From Scatophagus argus (lineage: Eukaryota > Chordata > Actinopteri > Scatophagidae), in the NCBI RefSeq assembly GCF_020382885.2, contig NC_058515.1, forward strand, positions 6,989,223-7,053,222: 64,000 nt of DNA, given 5' to 3'. The notes under the pieces are model-generated. The model saw only the letters and a program-made list of their open reading frames with translations. It made no database searches and was not told where the DNA came from. The stretch's first letter is position 1; each line of letters starts with the position of its first letter. Below, in pieces: positions 12,920 to 35,490 of this stretch. A program made the position numbers and the translations under genes.

Positions 12920-13100
12920 CACAGAACCCAAAGAACAGGGCCTATTGAAAGACAGCATCCATTCCAGTCACAGCCTGTTCCTCCTGCTGCCATCTGGCAA
13001 CCAATACAGAAGTATTTATTGCTGTGTCACTACAGAGCGGGTACCAGTACTTCTATCGGGCTGTTAGACATTTCAGCTCATCCTCTGTACTTCAACATAA
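12920..13100 (+). mobile_element. Decayed LINE fragment (3' end of a non-LTR retrotransposon ORF)
   Basis: One frame reads SIHSSHSLFLLLPSG followed by NQYRSIYCC, the C-terminal signature (…LFLLLPSGRRYRS…) common to the last part of fish LINE reverse-transcriptase ORFs, ending in a stop. Only about 180 bases remain and the frame is degraded. Exact family not determined. Lies just upstream of the ankyrin-kinase-KEN gene. Confidence 0.55.
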
Positions 13101-13964
13101 AAAAATAGTTAGATTTTTCTGACTATATATTTTTTGTGAGTAGCGGAGAGAAACCACACCTGCTGTTTCATTATACAAGGCTGCGTTGTAAAATAATAAA
13201 TAAATTACCCTTGTTATCTGCACCTTGTAAAGGGGAGGAGATAGAGAGAGGCACTGAGTCAGAGAGAGAGTGCATCTGAGAAACAAGTACAAACACAGGA
13301 AAAGCACTTTGCATTTTGATCTTCTTCATACTACAGAGGACGCCTGACTTGTAATATTGTAAGTTAATTTTCTTTCAATCCTCTAACATTCACCTGTAAA
13401 TTAGATGGTAAAGTAACCAATGTATTCACTTTACATGTATTTCACAGCTCTGCTTATTCAAAGTTTATTTCTAGTTTCCAACGTGAATGAGGAAGTTCAA
13501 AGTCTGAAACAGTCAGTGAGGGCAAGGTGTGGCACTCTTTCGGTATCAGTAAATTAAACTAAAATAGATCACGAGAATTAGTAAATTCTAGAATTTGTAT
13601 ACCTTCGACTTTATTTGTGCTGCAGTTACTTCTCAACCTGTTGCAGTTTTTCCCAGCAAATACCATTCATTCAAGATTCTTATTTATTATAGCAGCAGAG
13701 CATGTTAAAGTTTGACATCTAGGTTCTGACCTCATTACTTCCCACAGATATGTTTACGTGAGATATTGGGTTGGAAATAGTTTCTGATTTGTATAATGAT
13801 AATTGAATAATCCACCATCTGTACTCACCTCAGTACAGTGCTGGTAATTTAAATTTTGCTTGAACTTCACAAACCACTAAAAATTCTACTTAAAAGCTCA
13901 ACATAATGGTTGGTGCAATGATATCGCAATTTCTGTCTTTTTCACAGTTCCCTGATGCGAAGAA
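13101..13964 (+). promoter_or_regulatory. 5' region of the ankyrin-kinase-KEN gene with probable 5' UTR intron
   Basis: A TTCTGTCTTTTTCACAG acceptor ends at 13947, 17 bases before the ATG, so a non-coding first exon is likely. A matching donor candidate is ATATT|GTAAGT at 13358/13359, giving a 589-base UTR intron. No clear ISRE (paired GAAA boxes) was found by eye; a GAGGAAGT ETS/PU.1-type motif lies at 13489-13496 within that intron. Confidence 0.4.
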
Positions 13965-16900
13965 ATGAATATAGAGTTAAAAGTGACTGCCCCCCCAACA
14001 GAAACACATCCCATCATACGGTGTATAATTAACAACAACCTCAAGAAGCTCAAAAAACTCTTAAAGGACAACAACGTTAATCACGCTTACCCATACAGAG
14101 AACGGAATGACTTTGTAACCCCACTGATTGCTGCTGTTGTAAATCACAACAGTGATATTTTTAGTTTCCTTTTGGATGAGGGTGCAGACCCAAACATTCC
14201 TTCTAGAACAGGATTGACACCTTTGCATTATGTCTCACTTTCCCAAGCTCAGCTAACGTTTGTTGAGAAACTGCTTAAAGCAAAAGCTAATCCAAATGGT
14301 TTGGATCCTATGGGACTACAACTATTCACACCCCTGCAAACTGCTGCCATCAATGACAGGGAAGACGTTGTGAAACTGCTCATTTCTGCTGGCGCACAGG
14401 TAACATTGTTACCTGTCACTCAACCTGAACACATACACAACCAAAAAATATCTCAGATGATTCTGAACCTTGCTTCAAATGGAGATAGATCATGCTCCAA
14501 AATAAGATATTTTCTGGATATGGAAATTGCTGTTCGAGGGAAACAACCTGATGAAGTGTTCAAAGCTTTTGACAGTCACATGCTGCTGGAGGATCCTCAG
14601 ACCCATTTGACCATGATTGAATTTCTCTTTACTGTCTTTGGGCGAAATATGGAAAAATACAGTCAGGGAAGTGTTAAATGGCTGAAGGACACTGGAAATG
14701 TGAACACCTACATTGCAGGTGCAGCCAGTCGCCTTCCAAAGATCCCTAAGACAGATGTAATGAGGGCAATCAACAGTTTACATGCCGTTTTCTGTACGAT
14801 GGAAGAAATACCAAATGAGCATGCTTTGGCTATTATCCACCAGCTACTGCAACAGCTTCACACAAAACAAAGACCTGATATATGGCAAGCTGTCCTGCAA
14901 ACACTATATGTGATAACACAGAAAACAAAAGGCACAAATGACTGGGATCCCAACTTTGTTGAGAAGTTATGCAGAACTGTTGCTCCTTTTGTAAAAGACC
15001 AACACACCTGTGACACTAGAGTCTACACGTATGGCATATTTGCAAGCTTACTTCCAGTTGAACATGCTGTTAAGATCTTTACATCACTGGGGATAACTTC
15101 AGTGCCTGAGGACATACTGACATCTGCAGATATGAAAATGAATGACAAGCTGAAAGAAGATCTCAGACGACTAAAAAACCATTTCAGCACACCCAACTTG
15201 GAAAGTGAAGACTATACAGCCACCTCTGGATCCAAGAAAAAGAAGAAAAAGAAAAAGAAAAAGAAGGAGAAGACAGAAAAGCAAGAGGACTCAAATGATG
15301 AGGCTATTACTGCTGTAACTGACCTGACAGCAGCTCCTATTCCGGAGTCAACTTCAAATGTGAAGCCGTTCCACTTCAGCACCACTACATTATCAAAAAC
15401 ACCCGAATGGCTACCAATCAGCAAGAGGTGGAGAGAAAAATTAGAAAAGCTTCGGAACACTGATGAAAGTAAATTAACCAGAATTGGGAGCATGATTTTT
15501 GTAAATGATGCAGGATTACGCATAGCAAAGGGAAGTGATGGTACTGAAGTGTTCTTGGGGCTGAGAGATGATGATACTGAAGTTGCCATCAAGAGAATGT
15601 CCAAAACTAATTATCAGGAGCTCAAAAATGAGAAAGGACTTCTCCGACTTCCAAAGCTCAATAATCCATCTATTGTACGATACGTTGACTCTGCAGAGGA
15701 TGACAACTTTGGATATCTTGGTCTTCAACTTTGTGAGTACACCCTGGAAGAATATATCAGAAATAATGATGGTGGTCTGCTGAAAAAGAAACTTGTCTAT
15801 GAAGTTCTTGAGAGTTTGAAGGTCCTTCACTTTCAAGAGCCTCCAATTCTCCACCGGGATCTCAAACCACAGAATGTTTTGATCGGTAAGACAAGTTAAA
15901 ATACACCGAAATAGTAAAATTTATTTGCTGAAATTCAGAAAAAGCAGCAATATTTGAATTTATTATCATTATACCTAACTTCATCTGTGTGATTTGTCCG
16001 GCAGATGTTGACGGAAGGGCAAAATTAGCTGACTTTGGCATAAGTAGACAGTTACTCAAAGGCCAAACAACTTACCGCACAGGCAGTGCAGGAACAAAAT
16101 GCTGGATGGCCAAAGAGACTTTAACAGAAGACGCTGTCATACCATACAAGCCGGAAACTGACATACAGGTTCGTTTTTCTTCTACACAAGCTCCAATGAC
16201 AACTTGGTGAAAAATACTTTCTTAATTGCTAAAGTGGTCTGTGAATTCTTAAGGTTGCAGGGATGCTCAGTTATTACATCCTCTCTGGAGGACACCATCC
16301 TTTTGGTGACAAATCCTCTAAATGTGAGAACAACATTGATGAAGGGATTTACACTTTGGACCATATTCAAGATGTGCTGGCAAAGGATCTGATTGAATGG
16401 ATGATCGATGAGAAACCAAAAAACAGACCTACAGTGGAGGAATGCTTGAGTCATCCCTTCTTCTGGACCACTGAAAGGTAAGGGTGAAACACCTGAACAT
16501 CAATCTCTGTTCCAAATGGACAGACATGTCTGGACTAACCCTGACCCTTTGAGTTGCCAATAGACTTTCCTCTTTTGTTGAACTGAGCTTTTCCAAGGCT
16601 TGATTTTTAGTTAATAACACTTTCATTCATGCACCCTGCTTTGTTATATGGCTTGTGGAGAAATCTAAAGCATACCAGCTCCGTAGTACCTAGATGGGTT
16701 GCTAAACTGTGATTGGACAGCCACTGTTTGGAGAAGGGGTTTTGCAAATGGTCAATTTCCACCTCTGACACCAATTTAAATCAGCACCATATGACACTTT
16801 TTCAAAAATTGTGTTTATTCTGCAACTCTTACAAACTGAAGTAATTATTTTTTCAGGGCAGTTGAGTACTTGAGAAGGACTGGGAACAGGGATGAGGTGG

Positions 16901-17748
16901 CAAAGTGTCGAAATCCTGACCAGGACCTGCTTTGTTCATGGAAAAAATGTGCATCGGATAAATCCTTTAAACAGTGGAAAAATGAGGTAACTGTAACATA
17001 ACTGTAACTCCTGTAAACCTCAATTCCACTTTATGTTAATTAGTTTTGGTGTGGCAGTTTCCTCCAGAGTTGGTCCAGAAGATGGATTCCAAGAACAAAT
17101 CCTACCCTGACAACATACTGGGATTACTGCGCTTCATACGAAACCTACATGAGCACTAGTAAGTGATTAATCTAAGTTTTATTTGTAAATAAGTCATGCA
17201 GGGCCTTAAAATGAGGAAATGGCATAATCCAATTTCTAACATTGCCTTTATGGTGAATTGTATTTTGCTGGTAACTCACAGTACGAAGCACTAATAGTTG
17301 TACAGTATATTTATGTATGTGTATGTATATATGTCTTTTTTCCCATTTTAAAACTAAAATTTAAAAGTTAGATTTCTGATCAGTTGACTGCTCGTCTTTA
17401 CGTTATTATAAAAAGTAGATGTAACTTACAATCATTAAGTCTACTGTTCTGTCATGTGTGTCTTTCAAAAACAGGTAATACAGATTTTTAACGCTTCGTA
17501 ACAACATGTTCCTTCTTGTCTGCAGTGCCAAGGATGCAGCCCAAGTTGATGTGATGTCATTGTTTCCTGATCTCCTTGGATGTGTTTACAAGTTTGCCAA
17601 GACCCAAGGGTGGAACTCAGAGACACCCTTGAAGGAAATGTTTCGAAGAGAAGATATCGCTGCCACCTTTACCATGCTTTCCACAATTGATGAGGAGCAT
17701 CTTGGTGTCCCAGTTCAAGAGTCTCAACCCAGTGACATGAAGAGATGA
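13965..17748 (+). CDS. RNase L/IRE1-like protein: ankyrin repeats, helical region, kinase and KEN endoribonuclease domains
   Basis: Six exons join in phase: 13965-15885, 16005-16168, 16254-16477, 16857-16986, 17058-17158, 17526-17748; 920 residues. Order: ankyrin-type repeats (about 17-148), an unassigned helix-rich region (about 150-415), K11 tract (424-434), kinase (about 490-770) with glycine loop KGSDGTEV (522-529), VAIK Lys543, HRD 630-632 and DFG 650-652, then a KEN domain with Trp810, Arg841 and His846 aligned to RNase L Trp632, Arg667 and His672. The position matching RNase L Asp661 is Gly835. RNase L has nine ankyrin repeats and a DFD kinase; IRE1 has a lumenal domain and membrane span, both absent here, so this is neither orthologue. 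Likely a cytosolic, dimer-activated RNA cleaver; ligand unknown. The gene lies between lgi2 and ccdc149, where mammals have none. Naming as 2-5A-dependent ribonuclease would be unsafe. Confidence 0.88.
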
Positions 17749-17752
17749 TTTA

Positions 17753-17763
17753 AATAAAATAAA
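17753..17763 (+). terminator. Polyadenylation signals of the ankyrin-kinase-KEN gene
   Basis: Two overlapping AATAAA hexamers (17753-17758 and 17758-17763) begin 4 bases after the stop codon, implying a very short 3' UTR if used. Signals are seen; use is inferred. Confidence 0.45.
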
Positions 17764-17990
17764 GGAATTCAAAAATTACTTTAGAGTCTTAAAAATAGAA
17801 AAAAGAAAAAAAAAATCTGATGGAAACTTTTCCAATTATGAGAGTGTCTAGCCCTTGACAATTAAAAGGTGCTATAGACTATGTTACATACATTCAAAAT
17901 GGTGTTTGCTTTATTATTTTTATTTATATATTATTTTTATTATTATTATTTTTGATTTAAATGAGTGGTATTGCACATTTGCAAAACATA

Positions 17991-18337
17991 ATGGAATGTA
18001 CAGGGTAGCATGGTGGTGCAGTGGTTAGCACTTATAGCAAGAGGGTTCCAGGTTCGAACCCCAGTCTGGGCCCTTCATTGTGGAGTTTGCATGTTCTCCC
18101 TGTGCCTGTGTGGGTTTTCTCCGGGTACTCCGGCTTCCTCCCACAATCCCAAAAACATGCACTTTAGGTTAATTGACTACTCTACGTTGCCCCAAGGAGT
18201 GACAACCCTGCGATTGACTGGTTGCCAGTCCAGGGTGTACCCCGCCTCTCACCCCTAGTCGGCTGGGATAGGCTCCAGCCCCCTGCGACCCTAACAGATA
18301 AGCGGTAAAGAAAATAGATGGATGGATGGAATGTACA
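17991..18337 (+). mobile_element. tRNA-derived teleost SINE with target-site duplication
   Basis: Head carries a tRNA-like promoter: A-box-like TGGTGCAGTGG near 18013 and perfect B box GGTTCGAACC at 18051-18060. The body has the widespread fish SINE segments GGAGTTTGCATGTTCTCCC and GGCTGGGATAGGCTCCAGCC, and the tail is GATGGATGGATGGA. A 12-base direct repeat ATGGAATGTACA flanks it (17991-18002 and 18326-18337), although its first bases overlap the tail repeat. The intact flanks suggest a fairly recent insertion. Inserted between the KEN gene and ccdc149. Confidence 0.9.
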
Positions 18338-18610
18338 AGCTTGTGGTAGAAATTTATGGGATGACCCTGTGGTTGATATGTTTAACTGAAAAGGCCTCAG
18401 TGCCCTTCACACTTGTTTTGGGAGGTTCCATTTTGTTCAGTGTTACAGATCAGATGGGCGTTGGAGAAATTTCTGACTTCATTACGTTTTTTGACTTGTT
18501 ATTCTGTAAAATGTGCTTACAGTGTGATCTTTCAGAGTCTTTGTGCTTTTATTGTGAAATAAATTTTCAAATAAATTTTCTTCAGCAATAATTTTATTTT
18601 GAAGGTTATA

Positions 18611-18784
18611 TCGGAAGTTCTATCTTTTTTTTCTGTGCTCATTCCGTGCGACTTCACAAGTAGAGCCGCCGGAGAGGAAAAAAAAGTGGCGTTGCAGGAT
18701 AAACAAACGAGGAGAGGCAGTCGGGACGGAGCTGGAGAGTCAGAGCTCCTTGTATCCTGTCATTTTGTAGAAATACCTCCGACA
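18611..18784 (+). promoter_or_regulatory. Candidate ccdc149 promoter and 5' UTR
   Basis: A TCGGAAGT ETS-type motif (18611-18618) is followed by a GC-richer purine-rich stretch up to the ATG at 18785. No TATA box. Assignment is inferred from position. Confidence 0.35.
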
Positions 18785-31047
<12,263 letters not shown>

Positions 31048-31184
31048 AAGGACATCACCGAAAGACTTGAGAAGCTTATTTAAATCCTTGTCCTTGTCCT
31101 TGTCATCGTTATTGATGGTTGCATTATTCATTCTCACAACGTAGCCACTGCTCACTAACTCGCTTTTCAGCTCTGTTTTTAGTC

Positions 31185-31190
31185 AATAAA
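31185..31190 (+). terminator. ccdc149 polyadenylation signal
   Basis: AATAAA 138 bases after the ccdc149 stop codon, the first canonical hexamer in the 3' flank. Confidence 0.55.
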
Positions 31191-34100
31191 AGAGAAAAGA
31201 CTTTTCCAGCCACCGTTGACAGAGCCAGAGGTGCACTTTATATCTAGACAGGCTTGTTGCTGTGCAGGAACAGACACTCTTGAAATCAATGGAGTTGCAA
31301 ACTTCATGCCCTACAGGAAAAAATTTAGCTAGGAAAATAACAAATATGGCAGCCTCAGCTCCTGTGCCCCATATTCCCTTCTTGCCTTCCCATGCGATAA
31401 GATAATCCCAATTGTTTGCTTTCTTCTTCTTCCTAAGGGATGCCAATAAATTGGTTGCTACATTTTGTTGTTAGTCTCATTGGGTGGTGCAAATTGACTT
31501 ACCAAAACTTGTAATGAATGTTTTGTACATATATGTAAATGAACAATGTTAATATTAGAAATTCTATTTATGTCTATTCATCTCTGTGGGTGAATCTTAC
31601 TAATCAGTCAGCTTTTATTTTTTCCCATTTCCAAGTTGATATTCAGAAGAGACTACACATGCCTTAAATGTGGAAGAATTCACTGATATTTATGAATAGA
31701 AATGCATAAACCGATTCACTATGAGCTGTCTTGATATCTTTTTCAACTCACACACATACACAAAAAACTTATCTGATTTGTATAGCTGAGTGACTTTCAA
31801 GCAGGGGTGCTTTAACCGTTGGGTGAATTTGGAAAGGTGAAGCTCAGCTAATTTAAAAAAAACAGTAAAAATGGAATGGATAAATGGTTGAATCAGCAAG
31901 TTAAACGTAATACATGTGGTTGAAATAGGTTGCTAAAAGTAGCCAAATAAACGAGTGGTTAAAATAGCTCAAATTAATAGCCCTAGTTAGCTAGAAGTAA
32001 TAAATTGTTGGATAAATGAATAAATTGTTGAAATCGCTAATATTCCACCTTCTGCCATTTGATGTGATTTTAAAAATATAAACTCTTTAACTCTTAACTG
32101 CAACTCTTACGCAACTTCAAGTTTAAAATCAAGGTTTGAAACTTGACGGGACGTGTCAATCCAGCTTTTGATTGATATTTGCATCGGCTCCCTCCTTGAG
32201 CTAGAAGCCACACACACACAGGGATTTCATCTGATCCAAACTCCAGCTCTGACACAGAGGCTGACTTTGTGAACTTGCTGTAATATTTGTTAAAGCCTTC
32301 ACACACAAATCAGGTTTGTTTGATGGTAATGTTCTGAAGCAGAAAATGAGCCCATATCCGCAGAAAATTGCTCAGACTAATTTCTAAGTGTTCACAAGGT
32401 TGGTCTCTCATTAATTCTAAATGCAGCAGCTTTAGTATTTTGATTGTTTTACAGATTAGAGAAGCTTAACTTGATTCTCTTCTTTCCAGCCTTGGAAGAG
32501 AATCGTTCTGGCGTCACATCATCAACACTGAGTTTTCTAAAGTCATTCTCGTCAAATTATCATATCATGTTTTTGAGAGACATATTATTGATGTCTGTGG
32601 ACAAGCTTATTTTATATAATTTTTGACTCTTTCTTCATTTGTTTCTTCATTTCCAAATGTGTATTTTTTTTTCAGCATGAAGTACAGAAATATTCAAACA
32701 CATGTCCTGATTGTATAACTTTAAAATCTAAGTTATAGGCACCAAAAATTTTCCAGCACTGTAAAATGGATGAGCATACACACCCATTTTGTCTTGCAGC
32801 CAAAGTCCAGAGCCCACTGTGTATTGAGAATCAGTGGTGAGGCCTACTCTTCCTGCATGCAGGTGACAGCTGGCCTCTCCAGGCAAACACAGCGTCAGAG
32901 CCAGAATCCATGAACTGCTTATTCTGCAGAAGGCCACTTGCTATTTTTAATCTCTGACACAAAATAGAAGGGAGGAGAGAGAAAGAATTCGAGCTAGGAG
33001 GCCATGGTGCGTACCCAGTGTCGGCCCTGTGCCAGGCAGCTGATTTGGCACACTGTAGCGGGTCTTTTATTTTCCAAGGAGTTTGTTAAGTTTATAAACC
33101 AGATGGAATCTGAATTAATCAAATTGCTAGCTGATACCAGCTTGCCATTGGGTTCCTGATGATGTCACTGACCAATTTTTGATTTTTTTGCATGCATATG
33201 AACGACTTAAAGAAATTTGTGAAATTTGCATATCTGTCTAAAGAAAGAACAGAGTAGCGAGATGCATTGTGTGATTCAGGAAAGATATAACTGTAGAAGA
33301 AATGAGACAAATCGGCTGCTCTTGTGCGACGGTTAGATGTGTGACATGGATTGAAGCTGCCTTGCGTTGCTCAACGGCTTAGCCGTCACATTCTCACAAT
33401 GGGTCACTTCACTTTCAGTCTTCTTTCAACATCCATTTAGAATTGGTTTCTCGTGACAAAGAACATTTCAACGGGTTTTAGAAATATAAATGTGACAACA
33501 GCGTGAATTATGACAAGGAGCTTGAGCTCTATTAATAAAAAAGAGACAATATTTGCAACAACAGATAACAGATATCTCAATATCCATGTATAAGCTGACC
33601 AGCTAAGTCAAAAGAAGTGCCAAGTCTTTTCAAAACTAGTTTCACCATGACCTTGTTTATCCACCGCACTGGTGTCCTATTAAAAATATGTTAATTTCAT
33701 GTATTGCTGCCAACATATGATTACAGGATTTCTTAAATTCTCTAAATTCTTTCTTTGGTATTAGTTTCAAAAATCCAGAGACAGTCAGGCTTGTATCAGA
33801 AAACCCACAAAATTTCAGGTTGGTGAATACCCTTTATTCAGCATCAGTAGTGATTTCAAGCGACACTTGTAAAGTGAAAATGCTCTGGAAGTAATAATTA
33901 CTTGGATACACGTAGACATACATACAAGCAACCAGCATAGACGTAGTACAAGAGGTTTTTTTACTTGCTAAAGATTCATGGGAGAAGTCGCTCCTGTGAC
34001 TTGTTACCTGTCAGGACTTCATTGGCCAGTATTTGGTCTTGTCACACAGCTAAAAGATTCAGGCTGCCTTTCCAGACCCCAGAGAGAAAAAGAGGATTGC

Positions 34101-34212
34101 TGAGAGCTCTTGTAGCCAATCATCACCACTACAGATAAAATAAGGCTACGATACCGGCAACTAGCCCATGCCAAAACTCATCTTAGCCCCTTATCTGTGA
34201 CAGCGACATCCC

Positions 34213-34226
34213 CCACTAGAGGGCAA
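34213..34226 (+). promoter_or_regulatory. CTCF-like site between ccdc149 and dhx15
   Basis: CCACTAGAGGGCAA fits the CTCF core consensus except possibly its last base. Lies mid-way in the gene-free interval. Binding not shown. Confidence 0.4.
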
Positions 34227-35382
34227 GTAAAAATGTGCAGTGCACAGAGCTTCCATTGGCCCCTGTGTGGCTTAAATTACTCAGGTGTGTGTCTGCCTCT
34301 CTGAGCTTTAAAGAGAGATCAAGGGGGGAATAATTTGTATGTGTGCGCACGCCTGCCCTGTGATTTTTGCAGCTTTATACTTAGCTGCTGCCCTTTCATG
34401 TTTAAAGGTCTAGATGAGTTGTACCACATCATATACATCGCTAATCTTATCACAGTATCGGCTTGCTTTGTTCTGATCTACACCCCCCCCCCCCTCCTTT
34501 CCTACCTTGGAGTCTGGGTAGTGGGAGAGACCAGCTGGGTCACAGCAATGCTCACTGGCTCTAATAAGTGTGACCAAGGAGGGTTTGACACTCCATCATC
34601 TCTGGGTCCCCCCCAAAGGTTTGAGGGATAGGGGTGGACAGGGGCATGTGGAGCCAGCAGTTTCCAGGCCAACCACTCAGCAGGGTTAATTACTATACCA
34701 ACCAGATGCCCCTTCCAGTGATGGTCAGTGCCCCTGTGATCCGTGCTTCATACACTCACCTTGCTTTTTTACGCTTACCTGAGTTTTATCGTGCGGCGCC
34801 TCTGAAACACTCGTGGAGCCCTGCAGGTTTGCTCCCCGGGTGCTCATTTTGAGGAGTGTAACTTTCTGCTCTGTTGCTGACAAGACTGTTATTATCTGAG
34901 ATAATAGAGGAAGGGGAGAAAAAAAACTGAAAATCTGTCAGTCATCTTTCCCCTGCTTGTTTCATATGGAGTTGATATTATAATATATCATGGAGATGAT
35001 ATGCATAACTGCATCATTTGCTTGGTTTGCACTTTTATATGGATTTGCTATCTCTGCATTTGGATTTGGTATCTCTGCAATTACTGTGTGCATTTTCTCA
35101 TCATTCCAGCTGTCAAACATGAATACGGTTCAGTCAGTTGCAGATAGGTAAATTCTGTCAGGCTAAATCTCTGCTTCACTTTGGAAAGACTAGAAGGCTG
35201 AAGTCTTAAGGTAATTGAGTGATGGTGTCCTGCCTTGAAAATATGATGCGGATTCATTTCTATGTATCATTTACGCTCAGTTTAAGAAAGAACTACTTCA
35301 ACAATTTGATAAGTACTCATTGTCTTGCAGAGAGTCAGTTGGCAAGATTAACCAGTCTCGTAACTGTAGCCTAAATATGAAT

Positions 35383-35490
35383 CTATAGACCAGCATGCCA
35401 GTCTTCCTGCTTCCCTCTGTGACAAGTTTTATGCTAAGCTAAGCTAACTGGTCGCAAGCTCTAACCTGATATTTCCTGACAAACCTGTCC
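35383..35490 (+). repeat. Short dispersed teleost repeat
   Basis: Segment CTTCCTGCTTCCCTCTGTGAC followed by ATGCTAAGCTAAGCTAACTGG is a recurring motif of percomorph dispersed repeats. Ends are unclear. Confidence 0.45.

Noticed and set aside
15212..15604. Antisense frame with a long Phe run
   Set aside because: Shadow of the poly-lysine tract of the real gene on the + strand.
18001..18072. tRNA gene suggested by a B box
   Set aside because: The tRNA-like part continues into a SINE body with a GATGG tail and direct flanks; no full cloverleaf was seen.
34335..34852. Adjacent open frames in the ccdc149-dhx15 gap
   Set aside because: No family motif, no codon-use pattern and low-complexity C run; most likely chance.
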